Assembly: GCA_963930055.1 (NCBI GenBank)
Contig: CAWVKS010000010.1
Coordinates: 62,001-126,000 of the forward strand
Length of the DNA: 64,000 nucleotides
Direction of reading: 5' to 3'
Origin: Pullichristensenella sp963930055
Lineage (GTDB): Bacteria; Bacillota; Clostridia; Christensenellales; Aristaeellaceae
Shown piece after piece: positions 40,869-49,500 of this stretch. The notes below the pieces were generated by a model that worked only from the letters and a program-made list of their open reading frames with translations, was not told where the DNA came from and made no database searches. Position numbers and translations under genes: made by a program. Numbering within the stretch: the first letter of the stretch is position 1; every line of letters starts with the position of its first letter.

Positions 40869-41490
40869 GGAAATGCGGCTTGCAGCCCATCCGACTTCGA
40901 TCGTGTTTGTCTTTCTGGGCTGCCTTGTTCTGGTGCCGTCCTATCCGTATAGCGTGGTTTTCATGTTTGGCTGTTTAGCGCCTTATATCACTTTTTTGAA
41001 CGCGCGGGAAACCAATGATGTCTGGTACACAGCCGTTTTGCCCATAACAAAACGGGAAAGCGTTCTGGGGAAATGCCTGCTCGTCGTTTCCTTTCAGCTG
41101 TTTCAACTGCTTTTCTCTGTACCGTTTGCGATTTTGCGGGATGCCATGAATATGGCAAATAACCCCGTAGGTCTGGACGCGACCGTTGCATGGTATGGTT
41201 TCGGATTTTTCTTGTACGCGGTGTTCGATTTGCTGTTTCTCACGGCATTTTATGAAAGCGGCTACAAGGCCGGAAAAGCATTTATCCTTGCGGCGCTCCC
41301 CATGGTTTTTCTCATGGTGGCGATAGAAGCCGCTGCTCACATCCCGGCGCTTGTTTGGATGGATAGCCGCCAGCCGGAGCATCTGCGGATGCAGCTGCCG
41401 ATTTTGCTGATTGGAATTGCCAGCTATGGCGCGCTTGTTCCCTTCGCTTATCGGATCTCTGCAAGGCGCTTTGAAAAGGTCGATTTGTAA
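40849..41490 (+). CDS. ABC-2 type transporter permease
   Basis: 213 residues from ATG 40849 after AAAGGAGG. Six hydrophobic segments, for example TSIVFVFLGCLVLVPSYPYSVVFMFGCLAPYITFL, LLVVSFQLFQLLFSVPFAIL, GFGFFLYAVFDLLFLTAFY, AFILAALPMVFLMVAIEAAA and LPILLIGIASYGALVPFAYRI. NARETNDVWYTAVLPITKRESVLGK is the cytoplasmic loop seen in this small permease family. Partner of the preceding ATPase. Substrate unknown. Confidence 0.85.
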   Translation: MMTLLYKEMRLAAHPTSIVFVFLGCLVLVPSYPYSVVFMFGCLAPYITFLNARETNDVWYTAVLPITKRESVLGKCLLVVSFQLFQLLFSVPFAILRDAMNMANNPVGLDATVAWYGFGFFLYAVFDLLFLTAFYESGYKAGKAFILAALPMVFLMVAIEAAAHIPALVWMDSRQPEHLRMQLPILLIGIASYGALVPFAYRISARRFEKVDL

Positions 41491-41585
41491 AGCCGATGCG
41501 CTTGCAAAGCAAGCTGCGCGGGCAGCAAACACGTCCATTTGCGCCGCTGCTGACCGACTACATCCCCGTATTTTCCCACGCAAAA

Positions 41586-41612
41586 GCGACCGGGACATCT
41601 CCCGGCCGCTTT
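41586..41612. terminator. Bidirectional terminator between the ABC genes and the sugar kinase
   Basis: GCGACCGGGA (41586-41595) pairs with TCCCGGCCGC (41600-41609) with one G-U pair. TTT follows on the plus strand, and CTTTTG follows the stem on the minus strand. 41491-41585 has no gene. Confidence 0.65.
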
Positions 41613-41626
41613 CATCGCATCCGTAT

Positions 41627-43117
41627 CTACTTCAGCAGCGAGCCCACCTGGAAATCCCGCAGCTGTTTGTAGAGCTGGAACTTCTCGCGGTAGACCTCCA
41701 CGCGCGCCGCGTCCGGCCGCATCGGTTCGCCCAGCTGCACGAACTTCTTCGCCAGCGCCAGGCGGTCCTTTTCGCCCGTCACCGCCGCGAAGCCGAGGAT
41801 GGCGCTGCCCAGCGCCCCGGTCTCCTCGGTCTTGACCGGCAGGATCTCGCGGTTCCAGATGTCGGCCTTGATCTGCAGCCACACTTTGGAGCGCGCACCG
41901 CCGCCGCAGGCGTAGAGCCGGTTCGGGGCCACGCCGAAGCCCTCGAGTTTTTCGAGGTTATAGGCCATCTCGAACGTCAGCCCTTCGAGGATGGCGCGGT
42001 AGAATTCAGGCAATCCCGTCTCCATCGTCACGCCGTAGAACATGCCGCGCGCGTTGGGGCGCACGTCGGGCGTTCCGCCCATGCCCTGCAAAAACGGCAG
42101 CACGATCACGTCGGTCGGCTCCTTGGGGCAGGCGCGGTTGAGCAGGTCATAGACGCTTACGCGCTCGGCCTTGGCCTGCGCGGACAGGTGCTTGGCCAGC
42201 TGGTCGCGGTACCAGCGCACCACGGCGCCGCCGGAGATGTTGTAGGCATAGGTGACATAGCCCACGTCGTCCACATAGGGCACACAGGCGAAGTTCTCCT
42301 TCGTAAAGCCAAAGTCCCCGGGAATGCCGGCAAACAGCGGTTCTATGCATTCGCAGGTGCCGGAAACATCCACGCCGTCGCCGTGCGCACAGACGCCGCA
42401 GGCCAGGGCGTTGACGATCTGGTCGTGCGAGCCGATGACCACGCGCACGTTCTCGGGCAAGCTGAGCGCCTGCGCGATCTCCGGCCGCAAAAAGCCCACC
42501 GCCGTGCCCGTGGGGCAGACGTCGGGCAGCTGGTCGAGCGCCACGCCCGAGGCTTCGAGCAGTTCGCGCGACCATTCGCGCTTCTCCACATCGTAAAGCA
42601 GCGTCCGGCAGGCCAAGGAGACGTCCGTCATCACCGCGCCGGAGAGCCGGTAGCATACGTAGGCGGCGATGGGCAGGAATTTCCACACCGGCCGCTCCGC
42701 CGTGCGCAGCGTGTAAAGCATCTTCGCCAGCGAATAGGAGGCGTCCGGGAGGATGCGGGCGACGCGCATGAACGTCTCTTCGCCCACGCGCCGCACCAGT
42801 TCGTCAAACTCGCCCGATTCGCTGTTGGCAAAGTACATGATGATGTCGGTCAGCGGCGCGCCGTGCTCGTCGATGGGCACGAACGATTCGCCGAACGACG
42901 ACACCGTGATCGCCGCCACCGCGTCGCGCGCAGGCAATGCCTGCACGCAATCGCGGATGACGCGGACGACCGAATCCGAAAGCACCTGCGGCTCAAGATT
43001 GGCCTTGCCCGGCGGGTTCGGATATTCGATATAGCTCAGCGCCAGCTGCGCGCCGTGGTCGTCAAAAGCGACGCACTTCGCGCCCGTGCCGCCGATGTCT
43101 ACGCCCAAACTGATCAT
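41627..43117 (-). CDS. FGGY-family carbohydrate kinase
   Basis: 496 residues from the ATG at 43117 (GAGGG six bases upstream; the ATG at 43123 is too close to it). Phosphate-binding MISLGVDIGGTGAKCVAFD at the N-terminus, IGSHDQIVNALACG and DVSGTCECIEPL in the middle, and the adenosine-site YACGGGARSKVWLQIKADIWNREI near the C-terminus. FGGY kinases phosphorylate pentuloses, deoxyhexuloses or glycerol. Directly behind a fucose-isomerase-type gene, a ketose such as fuculose or a related ketose is the likely substrate, by inference. Confidence 0.87.
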   Translation of the reverse strand: MISLGVDIGGTGAKCVAFDDHGAQLALSYIEYPNPPGKANLEPQVLSDSVVRVIRDCVQALPARDAVAAITVSSFGESFVPIDEHGAPLTDIIMYFANSESGEFDELVRRVGEETFMRVARILPDASYSLAKMLYTLRTAERPVWKFLPIAAYVCYRLSGAVMTDVSLACRTLLYDVEKREWSRELLEASGVALDQLPDVCPTGTAVGFLRPEIAQALSLPENVRVVIGSHDQIVNALACGVCAHGDGVDVSGTCECIEPLFAGIPGDFGFTKENFACVPYVDDVGYVTYAYNISGGAVVRWYRDQLAKHLSAQAKAERVSVYDLLNRACPKEPTDVIVLPFLQGMGGTPDVRPNARGMFYGVTMETGLPEFYRAILEGLTFEMAYNLEKLEGFGVAPNRLYACGGGARSKVWLQIKADIWNREILPVKTEETGALGSAILGFAAVTGEKDRLALAKKFVQLGEPMRPDAARVEVYREKFQLYKQLRDFQVGSLLK

Positions 43118-43132
43118 GTTCATCCCTCAAAA

Positions 43133-44536
43133 TCAGTCGATCTGGATCACGTCGTAGCCCAGGTAGGTGGTGAAGGCCTCTTCGAGGATGGCCTTCATGT
43201 GGCCCTTGCCCACGCTGGTGTGATGCTTGAAGCCGCCGCGCGCCAGACGGATGAGCTTGTTCTGCAGATCGGGGATCTCGGCAACGCCGGCGCAGCCGAA
43301 GTAGCCGTCCTCGATGACGTCCTCGGTGAAACGGCCCTCAGAGGCGTACACGGTGATCTTGCCGTCCTCGGTCTTGCAGTTGGCGAAGGTCATCGGGAAG
43401 GACGCGATGCGGCCTTCGTTGCAGCCCCAGCCGCTGCCGGGATCGTTCTTGGCAAACATCTTGTGCTCGGTGACGGTACCCTTGGCGGCCATCAGGCTCT
43501 GGGCCACGGGGCCGCAGTGGAAGAGGATCACCTTGTTCTCGTCGTCGCCGTAGTTGTTGTTCCAGTCAAGCACTGTGGTCGGCTCCTCGCTGGCCAGCGC
43601 CATGGCGCGCATGGTGATGGCGGAACACATGTCGATCTCGCAGGAGGCGACAATGCCGCGGTCGTTGAGGTCGGAAAGCAGCACGCAGGGGCACACGCGC
43701 AGGTAGGTCTCCAGCTCGTTCCAGCAGCGCAGCGCCAGCGCGTCGAGGTGATAGTCCTGAATGTACTCGTCCAGCACGCAGCTGATCTTCGCCAGCGTCA
43801 CGGCGTTCTTCTCCGGCACCTTGCTAAAGTCGGTGTAAGCGCGCAGGTGGGCGAGCTTCTCCGCCACGCGGGCCTCGTCGTCGGCCATGTGCTCCACCTT
43901 CCAGATCAGCTCCGAAAGGTCGAGGGACTCGACGTTGATGCCGTGCTTCTGCATGGCGATCTCGTCAAAGCGCACGGTCTTGAAAGCGGTGGTGCGCGCG
44001 CCGATGCAGCCGAGGTTGAAGCGCTTCATGCCGTTGACCACGCGGCAGATGGCGGCGAAGTCGCGCAGGTTCTGCTGGAAGGCGGGGGTCAGCGGATGCA
44101 CAACGTGCGGCTTGAGCACGGTGAAGGGCACCTTGTACTGGGAGAACACGTCCGTGACCGAGAACTTGCCGCAGTAGGCGTCGCGGCGATGGGCGAAGTC
44201 CAATTTGCCGATCTCGTCCGGGTAGGCCTGCATGAGGATGGGCACGCCCGCGTCCTGCAAAGCGGCGATGGCGCCGTTCTCGTCCACGAAGATCGGCATG
44301 CAGAAGATCACGCCGTCATACTGCCCCTCGTGCTCCTTGAGCCAGGCGGCATACTGCAGGCCCTCGTCGCGGGTCTCCACCGCGCCGTAACGGGAAGCGG
44401 CCTCTTCCATCATGATGTAGTCGTAGCCCGCGTCGGTGACGGCCTTGACCATGTCCTCGCGCGCCCCGAGGATCAGTTCGCCGGGCATGAAGCCGCGGTT
44501 GCCAAAGCACAGCGCAAACGTCATTTTCTTCTTCAT
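43133..44536 (-). CDS. L-fucose isomerase-related protein
   Basis: 467 residues from ATG 44536; the frame is open to 44629 but only this start follows a purine-rich GGAAAGGATGG site and the family N-terminus (MTFALCFGNRGFMPGELI). The sequence belongs to the fucose/arabinose isomerase-like superfamily (YDGVIFCMPIFVDENG, IASCEIDMCSAITMRAMALA, LDWNNNYGDDENKVILFHCGPVA, GGFKHHTSVGKGH). The Glu/Asp/His metal ligands of such enzymes fit the CEIDM, LDWNN and KHHTS segments. First gene of a two-gene operon with the kinase nine to fifteen bases downstream. Precise sugar unknown. Confidence 0.8.
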   Translation of the reverse strand: MKKKMTFALCFGNRGFMPGELILGAREDMVKAVTDAGYDYIMMEEAASRYGAVETRDEGLQYAAWLKEHEGQYDGVIFCMPIFVDENGAIAALQDAGVPILMQAYPDEIGKLDFAHRRDAYCGKFSVTDVFSQYKVPFTVLKPHVVHPLTPAFQQNLRDFAAICRVVNGMKRFNLGCIGARTTAFKTVRFDEIAMQKHGINVESLDLSELIWKVEHMADDEARVAEKLAHLRAYTDFSKVPEKNAVTLAKISCVLDEYIQDYHLDALALRCWNELETYLRVCPCVLLSDLNDRGIVASCEIDMCSAITMRAMALASEEPTTVLDWNNNYGDDENKVILFHCGPVAQSLMAAKGTVTEHKMFAKNDPGSGWGCNEGRIASFPMTFANCKTEDGKITVYASEGRFTEDVIEDGYFGCAGVAEIPDLQNKLIRLARGGFKHHTSVGKGHMKAILEEAFTTYLGYDVIQID

Positions 44537-44778
44537 TGGGGGGATCCATCCTTTCCATGTTTTTTGCCGCCGGCACAAGGGTGTCCGGCGCAGCCTCCTC
44601 CGCAGGAGGGAATTTATACAGGGAACCAACTAATATTCTTCGCTACGAAATCGTTTTTTCCTTCCTGCCAAGCAAAAATTGCAGGAATTTGTACAAAAAC
44701 CGCTACAATATCGCGGCGAAAAACGGCGACTGTGCCCATGGTATCCGCAAGGTGCTCAAGGCGGGGAAAAGTGCCTGC

Positions 44779-44807
44779 TTGCAAATCGGCGCGGCCTGCT
44801 TTACAAT
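44779..44807 (+). promoter_or_regulatory. Promoter of the macrodomain-SirTM operon
   Basis: TTGCAA (44779-44784), 17 bases, TACAAT (44802-44807). The divergent intergenic stretch 44537-44837 otherwise holds two short hairpins near the isomerase leader and no gene; I see no convincing promoter for the isomerase. Confidence 0.65.
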
Positions 44808-44837
44808 AGAGCCGGAAAACAAAGGGAGGCGATGCGT

Positions 44838-45614
44838 ATGACGCAGGCAGGGCGCAGGCGCTGGCTGATCGAAGCGCTGCTTGAGGAGCGCCTCGACGGG
44901 CGGGACGTCGCCGTTCCCGCGGACGAAGCGGGGCAGCGGCGGCTTTTGCGGGCGCTTTTCAATCTCCGCCCGCCGAAGGAAGCGCCGGAGGTTTTTTTGC
45001 GCGTGCAGGACGCCTACCTGCGCGAGGAGACCGCCCGCAAGGGCGTAACGGACTTTGAGACGCTGGAAGCGGCGGGGGAGGGGCTGTACCTCTGGCAGGG
45101 CGACATCACCACGCTGCGCGCAGACGCCATCGTGAACGCCGCCAACGCGCAGATGCTGGGCTGCTTTTATCCCTGCCACGGCTGCATAGACAACGCCATC
45201 CACACCTATGCCGGCGTGCAGCTGCGCCTCGCCTGCGCGGGGCTCATGCGCGCGCAGGGGCATGCGGAACCGACGGGCGGCGCCAAAATCACCCCGGCGT
45301 TCAACCTGCCCAGCCGCTATGTGCTGCACACGGTCGGCCCCATCGTCGAAGGCGCGCCCACGCGGCGGCACGAGGAACAGCTCGCCTCCTGCTACCGCGC
45401 CTGCCTGGCGCTGGCCGGGGCGCACGGCCTGGGCAGTGTCGCCTTCTGCTGCGTCTCCACCGGGGAATTCCATTTTCCCAACCAGCTGGCGGCGGAGGTC
45501 GCCGTCCGCACTGTGCGCGAATGCCTTTCGCGGAGCAAAAAGGGAATGAAGGTGATCTTCGTTGTTTACAAGGACATCGACCGGCGGATCTACGAACGCC
45601 TCCTGCGCGCGTGA
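44838..45614 (+). CDS. Zinc-dependent macrodomain ADP-ribose hydrolase
   Basis: 258 residues from ATG 44838, eight bases after GGGAGG (the ATG at 44832 is too close). Macrodomain core: LYLWQGDITTLRADAIVNAANAQMLGCF, then PCHGCIDNAIHTYAG, then GGAKITPAFNLPSRYVLHTVGP and STGEFHFPNQLAAEVAVRTV. The Cys and His residues in the GCF-PCHGC stretch are the zinc ligands of the Zn-macro class that removes ADP-ribose from SirTM-modified lipoyl carrier protein in staphylococci and streptococci. The next gene is a SirTM, the standard partner. Confidence 0.92.
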   Translation: MTQAGRRRWLIEALLEERLDGRDVAVPADEAGQRRLLRALFNLRPPKEAPEVFLRVQDAYLREETARKGVTDFETLEAAGEGLYLWQGDITTLRADAIVNAANAQMLGCFYPCHGCIDNAIHTYAGVQLRLACAGLMRAQGHAEPTGGAKITPAFNLPSRYVLHTVGPIVEGAPTRRHEEQLASCYRACLALAGAHGLGSVAFCCVSTGEFHFPNQLAAEVAVRTVRECLSRSKKGMKVIFVVYKDIDRRIYERLLRA

Positions 45615-46440
45615 CCTCGGGCGCCTGCGCGGCATGCTGGAAGCGGCGGACGCCGTCGTGGTCGGCGCGGGCGCGGGCCTCTCCGCCTCGGCGGGCTTTG
45701 CCTATGCCGGCGCGCGCTTCCGGGAGCATTTCGCCGACTTTGAAGCCAAGTACGGCTTCCACGACATGTATGCCGGCGGCTTTTACCCCTTTCCCACGCC
45801 CGAGGAGCGATGGGCCTACTGGAGCCGCTTTATACTCCTCAACCGCTACGCCGATCCCCCGAAGGACACCTACGCCGTCCTCCGTTCCCTCCTGCGGGGC
45901 AGGGACTGTTTCGTGCTCACCACCAACGTGGACCACTGTTTCCAGAAGGCCGGCTTCGACAAAAAGCGTCTCTTTTACACGCAGGGCGACTACGGCCTCT
46001 TTCAGTGCAGCGCGCCCTGCGCCGCCGAGACATATGACAACGAGGCCGCCATCCGCGCGATGGCGGCAAGGCAGGAAAACATGCGCGTGCCCACGGAGCT
46101 TCTGCCCGTCTGTCCGCGCTGCGGCCGCCCCATGACCACCAATTTGCGCGTGGACGATGCGTTCGTCGAGGACGAGGGCTGGCATGCGGCGGCGGGGCGC
46201 TATCAAAACTTTCTGCGCGCGCACCGGGGGCAGCGCGTCCTCTTCCTGGAGCTGGGCGTGGGCTACAACACCCCCGGCATCATCAAACTGCCCTTCTGGC
46301 AGATGACGGCCGCCAACCCAAACGCCGCCTACGCCTGCATAAACGCGGGCGAAGCGGCCGTGCCCGAGGCGCTGGGCGAGCGCGGCCTCTCCATCCGGGC
46401 AGACATCGACGGTGCGCTCCGTCAGCTTATCGCCCCCTGA
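45562..46440 (+). CDS. SirTM-class sirtuin (protein ADP-ribosyltransferase)
   Basis: Up to 292 residues. NAD-binding VVVGAGAGLSASAGFAYAG, TTNVDHCFQKAGF, FYTQGDYGLFQCSAPC, a zinc knuckle CPRCGRPMTTNLR and LELGVGYNTPGIIKLPFWQM are all SirTM marks. The usual family head (LGRLRGMLEAADAVVV) begins before the first ATG (45634), so I place the start at the TTG at 45562, seven bases after AAGGTG and inside the macrodomain gene; this start is uncertain. In studied bacteria SirTM modifies a lipoylated GcvH-like protein; neither that gene nor a lipoate ligase is seen here. Confidence 0.88.
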   Translation: MFTRTSTGGSTNASCARDLGRLRGMLEAADAVVVGAGAGLSASAGFAYAGARFREHFADFEAKYGFHDMYAGGFYPFPTPEERWAYWSRFILLNRYADPPKDTYAVLRSLLRGRDCFVLTTNVDHCFQKAGFDKKRLFYTQGDYGLFQCSAPCAAETYDNEAAIRAMAARQENMRVPTELLPVCPRCGRPMTTNLRVDDAFVEDEGWHAAAGRYQNFLRAHRGQRVLFLELGVGYNTPGIIKLPFWQMTAANPNAAYACINAGEAAVPEALGERGLSIRADIDGALRQLIAP

Positions 46441-46468
46441 GCCGCCGCGAGGCGCAAGAGGCAAAAAC

Positions 46469-46496
46469 GCTCCCCGCACAGGCCTGTGCGGGGAGC
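46469..46496. terminator. Bidirectional terminator between sirTM and the BIG2 gene
   Basis: A 28-bp perfect palindrome (GCTCCCCGCACAGG and its complement) centred at 46482/46483 lies between the two convergent genes. On the minus strand it is followed by GTTTTTGC, a good terminator tail. Confidence 0.85.
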
Positions 46497-46557
46497 TTCG
46501 ATCTGAAAAGGGGAGGGGCGGCGTTGCCGCGCGCCCCATCCGGGGGAGTTGGCGATC

Positions 46558-49500
46558 TTAGAACATGCCCACCTTTATGGTGACGCTGCCCTTGACCTTG
46601 TCGTTGACGGCGCTGGTCGCGGTGATGGTGATCTCGCCCATGGAGTAGGGGACGAGCACGCCGTCCTCAATGTAGGCGATGTTCCAGTCGGAACAATCCC
46701 AGACGACCTCCTGCGGGACGCCGTCCGCGCTGCCGTCCGCGCCGAGCACGGTGGCGGCCAGCTGCGTGCGCTCGCCCATGGCGATCTCCTGTCCGTCCTC
46801 CAGGCCTTCAATGGCGATGGAGGCGGGCTGCGCGGCCACGGTGACGGTACAGGTGGCGCGCACGCCGTCCATGCCCTCCGCTTCCACGGTGAGCGTAACG
46901 GTTCCGGGGGCGACGCCGGTCACGGCGTTGCCGTCCATGGAGAGCACTTTTTCATCCTCTTCCGAAAGAGCGGTCCAGACAAAGGCCGCATCGCCTTTCG
47001 GCTCAAGCGCGGGCGCGAAGGTGTACTTCTCGCCGACGCCGAGCGTCAGCGTGGCGGGGACGCCGTCGATCCGCGCTTCGCCCACCTGCAGCGTGATGCT
47101 CTGGCTGACGGCTTCGCCATCCTTGCCCTTGTCGTCGGAAGTCGCCGTAATGGTGACTTCGCCGCTGCCGACGGCGGTCAGCTTGCCATTTTCGTCGATG
47201 GAAGCCACATTCGCGTCGGAGCTCTTCCAGGCCACGCCCTGCATCACGGTATCCGCGCTGCCATTGGCGTCGAGCACTGAGGCGGTCAGTTCAAGCGTAT
47301 CGCCGACCAGCAGCGACTGCGCGTCCGTCGCCCCGTCGATCTTGACGGCGGCGGGATAATCGTAGACGGTCAGTACGCAGGAAGCGGAGACGCTGTAATA
47401 CTCGCCATCCTCATCCAGCTGCCGCCCGTGGTACAGCGGCGCTACGGTGAGCGTAACCGTGCCCGGGGACAGGGCCGTTACCGTGTTGCCTTCCATGGAG
47501 GCGATGTGCTGGTAGCGTTCCTTGATGTCGTGCCAGAACAGATCCGTGAGTTCGGCGTCCGCCGGCACGGGCTGCGGGTCGAACGTGTAGCTTTCGCCGA
47601 CCTTCAGCGTCAGTTCCTCGCGGACATTGGCGATGCTGGTTATCGGGTCGACGATGCGCAGGCGGAAGGAAGCGGATACGCCGCTGCCATCCTGCGTCGT
47701 CGCCTTGATCGTCACATAGCCGTTGCCGGTGCTCCTGCCGGCGTGGATCAGGCAGAAGCCCGTCTCCTCGTCGTCGAGCTTGACCGCGGCATAGTCCGTA
47801 TCGCTGACGCTCCACTTGAAGCGCTGGCCGGCGGCGGGCAGTCGCCCGGCCTCCAGGTCGGCGAGCGTGTAGTCATCCTCGATGGCGAGGGCGAACAGCT
47901 GCACATCTCCGCCGCGCGCGATGGTGCCGGAATCGACGCCGACCACGTTGTAGTCGTCATCGAGCATGGCGATGATGGCTGCCGAGGCCTTCTTGAGGAT
48001 CGTCACGGAGAAGCCGGCGGTGACGTCCGGGTTGCCGCTGTTGATGTAGCCGCTGTCATACCTCGGGCACAGCGAGATATAGGCGGTGCCGGTGCTGTGG
48101 ATGGTGCAATGGCCGTTCTGCGAAACGGAGACGACCTCGGGGTTGCTGCTCATCCAGACAAAGTCGCTGCGGTTTGCAAACGTCGCGTTGCTGGGGATGA
48201 TGTTCAGCGGAGGCACGTCGAAGCTGCTGGTCGTCTCAATGTCGTACTGCAGGTCGTTCGTGCCGATCTCGGCGATGCCGCGCGCAAGGATGATGTTGTA
48301 CGTCCCGCGGATGTCCATATCGTACTTGCTGGCGGCGGTGATGGTGATCGTGACCATGCGCTCGCGGCTGGAGAGGGCGCCCTCGTTCGCGCGGATGGTG
48401 AAAGCGCCAGTCTCCGAATCGCGCGAGGCGGTGACGCGGTTAGAGCCGGTCGTGACCTGCCAACGGGTGTCGGACAGCACGTATTCGTCGTCCGGCGTAT
48501 AGTTGAAGGTGACGCTGTTGTTGACGTAGGAAACGTGGTCCTCCTTGGGGTAGGGGATGTAGAGGATCACCGTATTCGCCGCGCCGTCGTAGGGGATGCA
48601 GGCCCCCACCGTTTCGATGTCGATCGAATCCGGCAGGCGCTTGACCCGGATCTGGCAGGAGGCGGTGATGGCGGGATCGCTCTTGGCCGTGACGGTGATG
48701 ACCACGTCGCCGGTCTTGCGCGGCGAGACAACGCCGTTGGCATCCACCGTGGCGATGGTTTCATCGCTGCTGGTCCATTCCACATCGCGCATCGTGGCGT
48801 CCTCGGGGTCAAACGCCAGTTCCGCGCCCAGATCGAGCGTTTCGATCATGGGCAGGACGGCGCTCTCCGGCAGGGCGAGTCCCTCCACGGGGACGATCAC
48901 CGTGATGGTGTATTTGCCGCTGATGCCGCTGCCGTCGGTGGTGGCGGCGGTGATGGTGACGGTGCCGGCCTTGACGCCGGTGACGACGCCGTTGCCGTCC
49001 TCATCCTTCTCCACGGTGGCGATAGCGCTGCTGGAGCTCGTCCAGGCGAAGTCCTGCGCCACATCGTCGGTGGTGCCGTCCTTGCCGTAGGCCACGGCGG
49101 TGAGCACCATTTCCTCGCCGACGCAGACTTCGGCCTGCCCGGCGACGGCCGGGGAGACGGTCACGGTGTTGGTCGGGTTGGTGACGGTCACTTCGCACTG
49201 CTTTTCGATGCCGTTGTGGGAAGTGACGGTGATGGTCGCGGTGCCGAGTGCGACACCGGTGACGATGCCGTTGGCATCCACGGTGGCGACCTTTTCGTCG
49301 CTCGACGTCCAGGCGAAGTCGCCGCGGCTGTCGTGCGTGGCGTTGCTCGGGGAGACGCTGAGGGTCAGCGTCACATCCTCGCCGACGACCACGCGGGCCG
49401 TTTCGGGGATGGTGAAGTCCTTGACGGCGACGATCACCGTGACGGTGTATTTGCCGCGTATGCCGCTGCCGTCGGTGGTGACGGCGGTGATGGTCGCCGT

